From positions 1 to 64,000 of the forward strand of contig UBMU01000009.1 in the NCBI GenBank assembly GCA_900466605.1: 64,000 nt of DNA. The letters run 5' to 3'. Below are positions 52,016 through 62,551 of the stretch, piece after piece. Both the position numbers and the translations under genes were made by a program. The stretch comes from Hyphomicrobiales bacterium (GTDB lineage: Bacteria; Pseudomonadota; Alphaproteobacteria; Rhizobiales; Rhizobiaceae). Position 1 is the first letter of the stretch. Each line of letters begins with the position of its first letter. The notes under the pieces were generated by a model, which did not search any database, was not told where the DNA came from, and saw nothing but the letters and a program-made list of their open reading frames with translations.

Positions 52016-54672
52016 TGGAGAAAGAGGTCAAGACAACCTGTCCCTACTGCGGTGTCGGCTGCGGCGTCATCGCCAAGGTCGCGGAAGACGGCAAGGTGTC
52101 CGTCAAGGGCGACCCGGACCACCCCTCCAACTTCGGGCGGCTGTGCTCCAAGGGCTCGGCGCTCGGAGAAACCGTCGATCTCGACGGGCGCATCCTCCAC
52201 CCGGAAATTGCGGGGGAGCGTGCGGAATGGGGACAGGCGCTTGACCTCGTCGCGCAACGATTTTCGGATGCCATCGCCGAGCACGGACCCGATTCCGTTG
52301 CCTTCTATGTCTCCGGCCAGTTGCTGACCGAGGACTACTATATCGCCAACAAGCTGATGAAGGGCTTCATCGGCTCGGCCAATATCGACACCAATTCGCG
52401 GCTGTGCATGTCGTCCTCCGTCGCCGGTCACCGCCGCGCCTTCGGCTCGGACACTGTGCCGGGCACCTATGAGGACATCGAGCTTGCCGATCTGGTGATC
52501 CTCACCGGCTCGAACCTCGCCTGGTGCCACCCGGTCATCTATCAGCGGCTGGCGGCCGCCAAGGCCGCGCGTCCCGGCATGAAGGTCGTCGTCATCGACC
52601 CGCGCCGGACGATGACATCAGATATCGCTGACCTGCATCTGGCCATCCGTCCCGACAGCGATGTCGCGCTTTTCGTCGGCCTTTTCGAACACCTGATCGC
52701 AAGCAACTCCATCGATCAGAATTACATCGCCGAACATACCAACGGCTTTGCGGAGGCCTTTACTGCTGCGACAGGCGTCTCCTTCAACGAGGTGCTTGAT
52801 ATGACCGGTCTTCCGGCCATGCAGCTTCGCGAATTCTACCGCCTCTTTGCCACGACCGAGAAGGTCGTCACCTGCTACAGCCAGGGCGTCAACCAGTCGT
52901 CATCTGGGACCGACAAGGTCAACGCCATCATCAACTGTCACCTGGCCACAGGCCGTATCGGCCGGCCGGGCATGGGGCCCTTCTCGCTCACCGGCCAGCC
53001 GAATGCGATGGGCGGGCGTGAAGTCGGCGGGCTTGCGAACATGCTTGCCGCCCACATGGCCATCGAAAATGCCGAGGACCGCGACCGTGTCCAGCGCTTC
53101 TGGAATGCGCCGGCCATTGCGCAAAAGCCGGGCCTGAAGGCCGTTGACATGTTCAGGGCTGTCGCCGACGGCCGCATCAAGGCGCTGTGGATCATGGCGA
53201 CCAATCCTGTTGTTTCCATGCCGGATGCCGACGCCGTCGAGGCCGCCATCAAGGCCTGTCCTTTCGTCGTCGTCTCCGACGTCCTGAAAAGTACAGACAC
53301 CGCCCGTCACGCCCATGTCCTTCTGCCCTCGCTTGGCTGGGGCGAAAAGAGCGGCACAGTCACCAACTCGGAACGCCGCATTTCCCGCCAGCGCCCCTTC
53401 CTCGATGCACCCGGCGAGGCTCGCGCCGACTGGTGGCAGCTTGCCGAAGTGGCGCGCCGTATGGACTTTGCGCGGGCCTTCGACTTCAGCTCCAATGCCG
53501 AAATCTTCTACGAACACGCCGCTCTCTCCGCCTTCGAGAACAACGGCCGTCGCGACTTCGATATCGGCGCATACATCGGTATGAGCCATCGGTCGTACGA
53601 CGAACTCCCCCCTTTCCAGTGGCCACAGCCCGCAGGCCACAACGCGACCGAGACCCGCTTCTTCGCCAAGGGCGGCTTCTACCACGCCGACGGCAAGGCA
53701 CGTTTCATCGCGGTCGAACCGGTCGCCGCGGATCGCACCAACGCCGACTATCCCTTCACGCTTAACACCGGCCGCATCCGCGACCAGTGGCACACGATGA
53801 CCCGGACTGGCAAAAGCGCGCGGCTCTCCTCGCACATCGCCGAGCCCTTCGCAGAGCTTCATCCGCGCGACGCCATCGAGATCGGCGTCGGCAATGCCGG
53901 CCTCGTCGAGATCGAAAGCCCGCATGGCAAGGCCGTGGTGCGCGCCCTGATCACCGAGCGCCAGGCGCGCGGCAGCATTTTCGTACCGATGCACTGGAAC
54001 GATCAGTTTGCCGCCAAGGCACGCATCGACGCCGTCGTGGCGCCCTTGACCGACGCGATCTCCGGCCAGCCCGCCTCGAAGAATGTTGCGGTTGCTGCTC
54101 GACGCTTCAGGGCGGCGCGCTACGGCTTTGCTGTTTCCGCAGTCAAGCCGGACAATCTCGATGCCGCCTATTGGGCGCTGGCGAAGGCCGAAGGCGGGTG
54201 GCGCGTGGAACTCGCCTTCGACCAGCCGGTTGAAGACTGGTGCACGTGGTGCCGCAGCACCTTCTCCATCCCCGAGGGCGTCGAGCCGCTCGGCTACGCC
54301 GACCAGCAATCCGGCGATCTGAGGCTTGCTTTTTTTGACGGCCAGCGACTGCTTGCCGCCTTATTCCTGGCGCGCGAACCCGTGGCGGTTGCCCGCAACT
54401 GGGCGATCTCCCAGCTTACCGCCGAGCACACCAATCTGCGCAAGCGTTTCGCCCTCGTTGCCGGTCGCCCCGGCGCAGACAAGCCCGATCCGGGCGCCAC
54501 CGTCTGCTCCTGCTTCGGCGTCGGCGTCAACCAGATCGTCGCCGCTGTTCGCGGCGGCTGCCACAGCGTCGAAGCCGTCGGCAAGGAACTCAATGCCGGA
54601 ACCAACTGCGGCTCCTGCCGCGCCGAGATCAGGGGGATCATCGATGGATGTCTTGCAGCAGCCGCGGAATGA
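52012..54672 (+). CDS. narB: Assimilatory nitrate reductase catalytic subunit
   Basis: 886 residues, molybdopterin enzyme of the DMSO reductase family (NarB/NasA). The N-terminal [4Fe-4S] ligands are C10, C13, C17 and C45 (CPYCGVGCG, RLCSKG). The probable Mo ligand is C132 in NSRLCMSSSVAGHRRAFG. The dinucleotide-binding C-terminal domain (LNTGRIRDQWHTMTRTGKSA) is followed by an extra BFD-like [2Fe-2S] module at about 828-880 (VCSCFGVGVNQIV, NCGSCRAEI). That module likely accepts electrons, as no separate NasB-type reductase gene is present. It overlaps cysG by 29 bases. Confidence 0.95.
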   Translation: MMEKEVKTTCPYCGVGCGVIAKVAEDGKVSVKGDPDHPSNFGRLCSKGSALGETVDLDGRILHPEIAGERAEWGQALDLVAQRFSDAIAEHGPDSVAFYVSGQLLTEDYYIANKLMKGFIGSANIDTNSRLCMSSSVAGHRRAFGSDTVPGTYEDIELADLVILTGSNLAWCHPVIYQRLAAAKAARPGMKVVVIDPRRTMTSDIADLHLAIRPDSDVALFVGLFEHLIASNSIDQNYIAEHTNGFAEAFTAATGVSFNEVLDMTGLPAMQLREFYRLFATTEKVVTCYSQGVNQSSSGTDKVNAIINCHLATGRIGRPGMGPFSLTGQPNAMGGREVGGLANMLAAHMAIENAEDRDRVQRFWNAPAIAQKPGLKAVDMFRAVADGRIKALWIMATNPVVSMPDADAVEAAIKACPFVVVSDVLKSTDTARHAHVLLPSLGWGEKSGTVTNSERRISRQRPFLDAPGEARADWWQLAEVARRMDFARAFDFSSNAEIFYEHAALSAFENNGRRDFDIGAYIGMSHRSYDELPPFQWPQPAGHNATETRFFAKGGFYHADGKARFIAVEPVAADRTNADYPFTLNTGRIRDQWHTMTRTGKSARLSSHIAEPFAELHPRDAIEIGVGNAGLVEIESPHGKAVVRALITERQARGSIFVPMHWNDQFAAKARIDAVVAPLTDAISGQPASKNVAVAARRFRAARYGFAVSAVKPDNLDAAYWALAKAEGGWRVELAFDQPVEDWCTWCRSTFSIPEGVEPLGYADQQSGDLRLAFFDGQRLLAALFLAREPVAVARNWAISQLTAEHTNLRKRFALVAGRPGADKPDPGATVCSCFGVGVNQIVAAVRGGCHSVEAVGKELNAGTNCGSCRAEIRGIIDGCLAAAAE

Positions 54673-56143
54673 AGCACCCGCCCGCATGGAACCGCTTGCC
54701 AAGCTGCCGGTGTTCTGGGCGCTCGGAGGCAAGCGCGTAGTCCTCGCTGGTGGCTCCGACGCCGCCGCCTGGAAGGCCGAGCTTCTCGCCGCCTGCGGCG
54801 CGCAAGTGCATGTCTATGACAACGCGCTTTCCGATACCTTCGAGAAGCTCATCCTGCGCGGCGCCGAGCATCCTCAGGGCGGTTTCGTCCATCACTGCCA
54901 CGAATGGAATGAAACCATCTTCGCCGGCGCGGCTATCGCCATCGCCGACTGCGAGGAAGAGGACGAAGCCAAAGCCTTCTTCGACGCCGCCCGCATGGCC
55001 GGCGTGCCGGTCAATGTCATAGACAAGCCTGCCTTCTGCCAGTTCCAGTTCGGCTCCATCGTCAACCGCTCACCCGTCGTCGTCTCGATCTCGACGGATG
55101 GCGCAGCCCCGATTCTTGCCCAGGCGATCCGCCGACGGATCGAGACATTGCTGCCTCGGGCACTGAAGGGCTGGGCTGAACTCGCTCAGACATTGCGCGA
55201 CAGGGTCAATGAACGGCTCACGCCCGGTCCGCTCCGCCGCGCTTTCTGGGAGACATTCGTCGATCGCGCCTTTTCAAGTTCCGATACGCCGGAGGAGGGC
55301 GTCGGCGGGCTGCTTCTTGAGGAAGCCGACAGGCTCCGGGAAGCGCCCGCCCACTCTTCGCGGGGCCGCGTGACGCTGGTCGGCGCAGGCCCCGGCGATG
55401 CAGAGTTGTTGACGCTGAAGGCCGTTCGCGCCCTGCAAGCCGCAGACGTGCTCCTCTTCGACGACCTGGTTTCTTCGGAGGTGCTGGAACTCGCCCGCCG
55501 TGAGGCCAAGCGCATGCTGGTCGGCAAACGCGGTGGCCGCACGAGCTGCCGCCAGGAAGACATCAACGACATGATGGCGAAGCTCGCCAAATCAGGCAAG
55601 CGGGTCGTACGGCTGAAGTCCGGTGATCCGATGATCTTCGGCCGCGCCGGCGAAGAGATTGCCCATCTCGATCGCGAAAACATCCCCGTCGACGTCATCC
55701 CCGGCATAACAGCCGCAAGCGCCATGGCCTCCCGCCTCGGGATTTCGCTGACGCACCGCGACCATGCACAATCCGTCCGCTTCATCACCGGCCATTCCCG
55801 TCATGGCGGCTTGCCGATTGATGTCGACTGGGCCACTGTCGCCGATCCGCACACCACAGCTGTCTTCTACATGGGTGGCAGGACGGCACCGCTCATCGCC
55901 GACCGGTTGATCGAGGAGGGCCTGCCGCCTGAAACGCCGGCCATCATCATCAGCGACGTCAGCCGTTCGACCGAGCGTGACTGGAGCGGCACGCTCGCAA
56001 CCATACCTGAGGGAATTGCCGAGATCGGCTACGACAATCCGGTACTGATTGCGGTCGGCACTGCGCTTGCAGCACGTCAGACCGGTACCGGCGATACCAG
56101 CTACTTGGATACCGATCGCCGTTTGGTCATGGGAGCCCGTTGA
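54644..56143 (+). CDS. cysG: Sirohaem synthase CysG
   Basis: 499 residues, a fusion. The N-terminal precorrin-2 dehydrogenase/ferrochelatase has RVVLAGGSDAAAWKAELLAA and FCQFQFGSIVNRSPVVVSIS (about 20-220). The C-terminal uroporphyrinogen-III methyltransferase begins GRVTLVGAGPGDAELLTLKA at about 245, with VIPGITAASAMASRLGISLT. It makes the sirohaem needed by NirB in the same operon. The ATG at 54644 lies inside the end of narB, with AGGGGG eight bases upstream. Its sulfate-pathway role, shared by CysG in other bacteria, is possible too. Confidence 0.94.
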   Translation: MDVLQQPRNEAPARMEPLAKLPVFWALGGKRVVLAGGSDAAAWKAELLAACGAQVHVYDNALSDTFEKLILRGAEHPQGGFVHHCHEWNETIFAGAAIAIADCEEEDEAKAFFDAARMAGVPVNVIDKPAFCQFQFGSIVNRSPVVVSISTDGAAPILAQAIRRRIETLLPRALKGWAELAQTLRDRVNERLTPGPLRRAFWETFVDRAFSSSDTPEEGVGGLLLEEADRLREAPAHSSRGRVTLVGAGPGDAELLTLKAVRALQAADVLLFDDLVSSEVLELARREAKRMLVGKRGGRTSCRQEDINDMMAKLAKSGKRVVRLKSGDPMIFGRAGEEIAHLDRENIPVDVIPGITAASAMASRLGISLTHRDHAQSVRFITGHSRHGGLPIDVDWATVADPHTTAVFYMGGRTAPLIADRLIEEGLPPETPAIIISDVSRSTERDWSGTLATIPEGIAEIGYDNPVLIAVGTALAARQTGTGDTSYLDTDRRLVMGAR

Positions 56144-56460
56144 TGCAATTCCAGACGATCGCCCCGGTCTTCCTCGTTCTTGCCATCGCCCTGAGTTGGC
56201 CGCGCTTCAGCAGCATCTTTCGCGGCGAAACGCAGGCCGCGGTAGCAACCGCCCCGCTTACCATGATTGCCAGCGCTGTCAGTCTTTCCGCTCTCGGATT
56301 GGCCTTCGCCGGCAGCGGCCCATGGCTCGGAATACTGATCGCAGCGCTTGGCCTGCTTCTCGGCTGGACGATGCGGACGCCAGCGCCGGCGCTCGCGGTG
56401 TCGCTGTCCACACTCAGCCTGGCCGCCTACCTGCAGTTCGGGCCGGCGACTGTCTTCTAG
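56143..56460 (+). CDS. Small membrane protein at the end of the nas operon
   Basis: 105 residues with about four hydrophobic segments: TIAPVFLVLAIALSWP, APLTMIASAVSLSALGLAFA, WLGILIAALGLLLGW, and ALAVSLSTLSLAAYLQF. The ATG at 56143 shares one base with the cysG stop (TGATG), with GGGAG upstream, so it is translated with the nitrate genes. I recognise no family. It may assist nitrate, nitrite or molybdate handling at the membrane, but this is only context. It converges on the HPP-CBS gene nine bases away. Confidence 0.75.
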   Translation: MQFQTIAPVFLVLAIALSWPRFSSIFRGETQAAVATAPLTMIASAVSLSALGLAFAGSGPWLGILIAALGLLLGWTMRTPAPALAVSLSTLSLAAYLQFGPATVF

Positions 56461-56468
56461 ACACCAGC

Positions 56469-57584
56469 TCAGGCGGCGATCCGCCCTGGCTGTTCCGGCA
56501 ACATGTGGGCCATGGCGCTGAGCAGGTCCGTCTGCGAGATCAACCCAAGCACTTTGCCGCCGGCATCGACAATCACAACTGCGTGGGTGCGCCCGTCCGT
56601 CAAGTCAGGCAACAGGCTGATGGCGGGCGCATCCGGGGAAGCGGTAGCCGCCGCCGCGATGTGACCAGCAAGCCGCTCGGCCTGCATCAATTCCCGCAGC
56701 CCGACCGTGCCGATCAACCGTCCGCTGCCATCCTTCACGGGAAGCGTCCGGACATTGTGCTTCAGGAGCAAAGCGCGCGCCTCTTCCGCAGTGGCATTCT
56801 CGCCGACCGCGATCACATCGCGCGACATGATGTCGGCGCAACTGACCGTGCCGTGAGAGCGAACGGCAGCCTCGACTTCGACCTGCCGCAGCAAGCGTCC
56901 GAGGTCGCCGCGGTCAATATCGAACGTCTCTTCGAATTTCGCCAGCGCAGCATCGACGTCTTCTTCGCGGAAGCTGACCCGCACTGCTGACGGCGGATCG
57001 ATCGTCTGGTGCGTATTGACCGGCGCCGGCGCGGCGACATGCGGATAGTTTCGTCGCCCGAGCTTGTGAAAGAGAATGCCGAGCGCCACCAGGATGCAGG
57101 AATTCAGTGCTACCGGCACGAAAGGAAAGAGCAGACCCCAGCTTGCCACAGCCGGACCGCCCAGCACAGCGGTCAGCGCCGCGGCGCCACCAGGCGGGTG
57201 CAGGCAGCGGGTGAACGACATGGCGCCGATCGCCAGCGAGACTCCGACGCCGATCGCGATGATTGGCTCATGGATGAAGTGTGCTGCGATGATGCCCATC
57301 ATGGCGGAGATCGTATTGCCGCCGATAATCGACCACGGCTGCGCAAGCGGACTAGCCGGTACGGCGAAAAGCAGCACGGCCGAGGCGCCCATCGGCGCGA
57401 CAATCAACGGCAAGTGCGAGCCCTGCCCGAAGAAGTAGCCACAGACCATGCCCGTCAACGCGATCGCGATCAGCGCGCCGAGGCAGGCAAACATCCGCTC
57501 GCGCAGAGTAGCACCGGCCAGAATCGGCGAAAACAGACGGGAGCGACGGCTAGGCGCGGCCTTGGGATTGCTGGAATTTGACAT
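56469..57584 (-). CDS. HPP family membrane protein with CBS domains
   Basis: 371 residues. The N-terminal HPP domain has four or five transmembrane helices, with the naming motif CLHPPGGAAALTAVLGG at about 123 and PLIVAPMGASAVLLFAVPAS. The C-terminal CBS pair covers about 245-365 (CADIMSRDVIAVGENATAEE, and VVIVDAGGKVLGLISQTDLL). HPP proteins of chloroplasts and cyanobacteria carry nitrite, and the CBS pair could sense adenylates. The gene converges on the nitrate operon. No ribosome binding site is clear at 57584. Confidence 0.88.
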   Translation of the reverse strand: MSNSSNPKAAPSRRSRLFSPILAGATLRERMFACLGALIAIALTGMVCGYFFGQGSHLPLIVAPMGASAVLLFAVPASPLAQPWSIIGGNTISAMMGIIAAHFIHEPIIAIGVGVSLAIGAMSFTRCLHPPGGAAALTAVLGGPAVASWGLLFPFVPVALNSCILVALGILFHKLGRRNYPHVAAPAPVNTHQTIDPPSAVRVSFREEDVDAALAKFEETFDIDRGDLGRLLRQVEVEAAVRSHGTVSCADIMSRDVIAVGENATAEEARALLLKHNVRTLPVKDGSGRLIGTVGLRELMQAERLAGHIAAAATASPDAPAISLLPDLTDGRTHAVVIVDAGGKVLGLISQTDLLSAMAHMLPEQPGRIAA

Positions 57585-57639
57585 GACGAACCGACAGTTT
57601 GTTAAACGAGGCGTGCTGGTTGGGAGATGTGAGCTAAGG

Positions 57640-58549
57640 TCAACCGCTTGGGAGTGAGAGGCCACCCTTGCCCCGCGAGGCGATGAGGATATCGTGAAAG
57701 GCTTCGAAAGTGTCCGAGCCGTCGCCCCTGCGGCGCACGAGAAGCGTTTCCACCGCACCGATCTCGCGAGTAACGATATCGACGGGCCATCGCAGGAGAT
57801 CAAACACCGAGCGGGGCATGACACCGACGGCATTGCCGGCGACAACGCTCGCGAGGATCGCGTGGTAGGAAGCGAGCTCCAGCGTGCGCAGCGAGGTGGC
57901 GCCCTCCGCCCACTCCTCGGCCATGCGTCGATAGGTGCATCCCGGCTCCATCACAGCCAGCGTCCCAACGCGTAGGTCGGCCGCGACTTTGACATCGGGA
58001 TGCTTCGAGGGAAGCACGAGGATCAGATCCTCAACATAGATGCGCCGCGCGTCGAACCTGCCGAGGTCGAGATCGGCATAACGCGCCTCGTCGAGTGAGG
58101 CCTGTGGCGGCCGGGCAACCAATGCGCAGTCCAGCTCTTCGGCCAGCACCCCTTGCATGAGTTCCCGTGTCGCCCCCATCGTCAATTGCAGGGAAACGTC
58201 GGGCCACAGAGATCCGAACCGCCTGATGACGTCGGGAAGACGGCTTGCAGCCGTGCTCTCCATCGTTCCGACACGCAGCGCGCCCGATGCCGCCAGCGGT
58301 CGCACTGCCTGCTTTGCTTCCTCGGCCAGGTCAGAAAGACGACGTTGCATAGGACAGGAAGATCGAGCCTTCGCGCGTCAACGACATCTTCTTGCCATCG
58401 CGACAGAACAGCGCCACCCCGAGATCTTCCTCGAGCTGCTGGATGCGCGTCGTGACGTTCGATGGCACACGGCCAACTGCCGCCGCGGCCTTCGTGACGC
58501 TGCAATGCGATGCGACCGCCTGAAAAATTTCGATCGATGACAGATCCAT
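57640..58549 (-). pseudogene. LysR family regulator broken by a frameshift
   Basis: The first 72 codons (from 58549) encode the LysR winged helix ([40 protein letters not shown]) and end FLSYATSSF. From 58350 in another frame [20 protein letters not shown] continues the linker helix, then GALRVGTMESTAASRLPDVI starts the effector domain. The frames join cleanly at about 58345-58352 if two bases are restored (SYA-QRR). Apart from that break the gene looks intact, so the inactivation is recent or a sequencing error. Its neighbour is the HPP-CBS gene, same strand, downstream. Confidence 0.85.
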
Positions 58550-58663
58550 ATTTTCGCCTATCGAGAATTCCGAAGGCGCTTTATTCTCAATATGGAAATG
58601 AAAATCAACCCACCCATTTGGCGAAACCGCACCACGCGACCTTCCGCCACATGGCTGGAAAAC

Positions 58664-58697
58664 GAAAGAGCCGCCGGATCACTCCGGCGGCTCTTTC
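58664..58697. terminator. Strong hairpin terminator
   Basis: GAAAGAGCCGCCGGA (58664-58678), loop TCAC, TCCGGCGGCTCTTTC (58683-58697), a perfect 15-base-pair stem. It lies 20 bases past the DUF882 stop on the minus strand, with T residues on both sides of the GC core, so it should work in both directions. Confidence 0.85.
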
Positions 58698-58716
58698 GAA
58701 TTCCTGCTTGTCCACC

Positions 58717-60609
58717 TCAGTTCGAATCGAACTTCCGTACTTCCATGAAGTTGACCGCGCTGCCGCTGAAGCGAGCCGGATCGATGGAAGCCGTCTTGGT
58801 GAAGCCCTCGGCGTAGACCGCAGTCGGCTGGGCGCGAAGCGTCTGGCTGACGAAGCGTGGCGCCTTGACTGGCTTGGTGACCATTTCCATGCGGGAGTTG
58901 GTGAGCGCCCACCGTGAGATGATCTTCTGCGTCAGCTTCGGCTCAGTGCGAATTGTTGCGCGGCTTGCGTCAGCTTCTGCGGCCTCATGCTTGGTCGGAC
59001 GGCCACCCTTGGTCGGAAGGCCTTGCGATACCCCACTCGCATCGGTCGACTTTGGCGCATCGAAGCCATCGCCGAAGCTCGCAGACTTCGTGGCAGGTGC
59101 AAGAGAGGCCAACTGCAAGGACGGCTTTTCGTTCGGAACCTTTTGCGGCATTGCCGCGTTTATTGCCTGTTCGACGCTCATAACCGGCGCCTGATTGGAT
59201 GCGACCTGACGGTCGCCGTCACCATTCTGCTGGTTAAGGGCATCGGCAACGGCCGGAGAAAGCGTATCCTCCTGGTCTGCCACGTCGTCCTCGGCTTCAG
59301 CATCGGCATTCGCCGCAGCCAGAAGCTTTTTGGCAAGCGCTGGTCGTTCACCCGGCGTCGGAACCGCTGCGAGATTCCCCGTCATCGCAGACGGATCAGC
59401 CGAAGCGACTTCTGCGTCGCCTGGAGAGCGGCGTGGTCCGAGCAGAGATGGAACCGGTACGCTGTAGGCGCTGAGATCCGCAAACTGCTGCTGACCTTGC
59501 TCGGTCACGGCAGAAAGGGCCTGTTGCGCTTCATTTCCGGATTGCGGAGCGACGAGGGCGCTGGCCATCTCGCTACCGCCTGCTTGATTGGCGAACGCCG
59601 GGCGCACTTGCGGAACCGGCGCGTTTACACTTGCGACTTCCGTAGCCTGCGCGGGCGCTTGCTCGGCGGGATTGGCAGCGTTCGGCATGTCAACCTTCGG
59701 CGGCGACGCCTTGGCGACAGCTACAGCTGCGCCGCTATCATCATCTGAAGTGTCTTCCGCCTCATCGGCACCACCCCCAAACAGGGCGGCAAACAGCGTC
59801 TTGTGCTTCGGCTGGTCGCCCGAAGACGAACCCGTATAGGCACCAGAACTTGCCATCTGCACCTGCGACGAGCTCACGCGCCGCTTGTAGTCGGCCACGG
59901 CCTGCTCGTAGCCCGGGAGCGGCCGGCCGTCCGCGGGAATATGCATCGTGTTGCCGTTCGGGAAAAGCCGCACGAGTTCTTCGCGGCTCATGCGCGGCCA
60001 GGCGCGTACGCCGCCGACATCCATGTGCACGAAGGGAGAGCCGGATTTTGGATAGAATCCAACGCCGCCGACCTGCATTTTCATGCCGATGCCACGCAAA
60101 GTGGCCAGTTTGACGTCAGGAATGAAGAAGTCCATCGCCTTGCCGAGCATGTGCTGGCTCTTCTCGGCGACCCCCGAATTGCGCGAGCGGCTCTTGAGCA
60201 TGGCGTTGGTGCCAGGCGAACGGAAACCGCAGACGACGTTGATATAGTCGCGCGAGCCGCTCTGGCGGTAGACTTCCCAGATGAGGTCGAAAAGGCGTGG
60301 ATCCATCTTCGTCGGCTGGTTCTTGCGCCAATCGCGAAGGAAGCGGTTCAACTGCTCGAGACCCTTGGGGTCGTAACGCCCGTTGCGCTTGTAGGTGATG
60401 ACGGCCTTTTCGCCGGTGTGGATGAAATAGAGTTTGAGACTACGTGTTTCGCCCGCCGCCTCGGAAGGCGAACTGACCAGCACCGGCGACGAAACAGCGA
60501 GTGCGAGAAGGGCGGCCATAGCCGTCCTAAACACCTTTCCGCAAAGGTCCGTGAACCTAGTGCGCCCGTTCAAGCGCGAAGGTCTCGTATTCCCATTCAG
60601 ATCCGGCAA
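58717..60609 (-). CDS. DUF882 (YcbK/M15-like) cell-envelope protein with long variable tail
   Basis: About 630 residues. A Tat-free signal segment lies at about 30-52 (TAMAALLALAVSSPVLVSSP). The DUF882 domain covers about 55-245: YFIHTGEKAVITYKRNGRY, INVVCGFRSPGTNAML, KSQHMLGKAMDFFIPD and FVHMDVGGVRAWPRM, with H/D zinc-site residues of M15-type peptidases. The remaining 380 residues are low-complexity, rich in Ala, Pro, Gln and acidic residues, ending in a short ordered stretch. A peptidoglycan-related function is inferred. The TTG at 60609 has GGGGA six bases upstream; the start is uncertain. Confidence 0.85.
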   Translation of the reverse strand: MPDLNGNTRPSRLNGRTRFTDLCGKVFRTAMAALLALAVSSPVLVSSPSEAAGETRSLKLYFIHTGEKAVITYKRNGRYDPKGLEQLNRFLRDWRKNQPTKMDPRLFDLIWEVYRQSGSRDYINVVCGFRSPGTNAMLKSRSRNSGVAEKSQHMLGKAMDFFIPDVKLATLRGIGMKMQVGGVGFYPKSGSPFVHMDVGGVRAWPRMSREELVRLFPNGNTMHIPADGRPLPGYEQAVADYKRRVSSSQVQMASSGAYTGSSSGDQPKHKTLFAALFGGGADEAEDTSDDDSGAAVAVAKASPPKVDMPNAANPAEQAPAQATEVASVNAPVPQVRPAFANQAGGSEMASALVAPQSGNEAQQALSAVTEQGQQQFADLSAYSVPVPSLLGPRRSPGDAEVASADPSAMTGNLAAVPTPGERPALAKKLLAAANADAEAEDDVADQEDTLSPAVADALNQQNGDGDRQVASNQAPVMSVEQAINAAMPQKVPNEKPSLQLASLAPATKSASFGDGFDAPKSTDASGVSQGLPTKGGRPTKHEAAEADASRATIRTEPKLTQKIISRWALTNSRMEMVTKPVKAPRFVSQTLRAQPTAVYAEGFTKTASIDPARFSGSAVNFMEVRKFDSN

Positions 60610-60677
60610 ACTCAATCCCCGTCAGACAGCCGATAGTCCCTCTTTGACACCGTTGGCTGTTAAATGCGGTCACACGA

Positions 60678-60691
60678 TGGCAAAAATGCCA
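60678..60691. promoter_or_regulatory. Short palindrome upstream of the DUF882 gene
   Basis: TGGCAAAAATGCCA is a TGGCA/TGCCA dyad 68 bases before the DUF882 start. It could be an operator. The remaining 60692-60789 sequence is AT-rich and should hold the promoter. Confidence 0.4.
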
Positions 60692-60789
60692 CACGCGATC
60701 AACCTTTTCTTTACATAGTGAACAGGTCACTAACAAGTGGTTTATGATTGGTAACAAAAGATGATTGCCGGATTGTTAATTTAGAGGAC

Positions 60790-62346
<1,557 letters not shown>

Positions 62347-62551
62347 TGCTGCCTCACTTCATGCGAAACCTGAAACGCACTTTGGCAGAAAGGCTTGAAC
62401 ATCCAGTTTTGAGAAACAATTGCATTTTAACGTTTGTGACGAGGCCGAATCCGACCCGAAACGGAGCTTGTGGGCAGGCGAAAGCCCCTTGATGCCAAGC
62501 CTTTAGCGGCATAGACAGTCAAGCCTGTCGCAAAAGAGGAAGAGGACCCCG

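Noticed and set aside
52900..54309. Open frame of 469 codons on the minus strand within narB
   Set aside because: It is antisense to the molybdopterin domain of narB, whose motifs are intact; no start signal or homology is evident.
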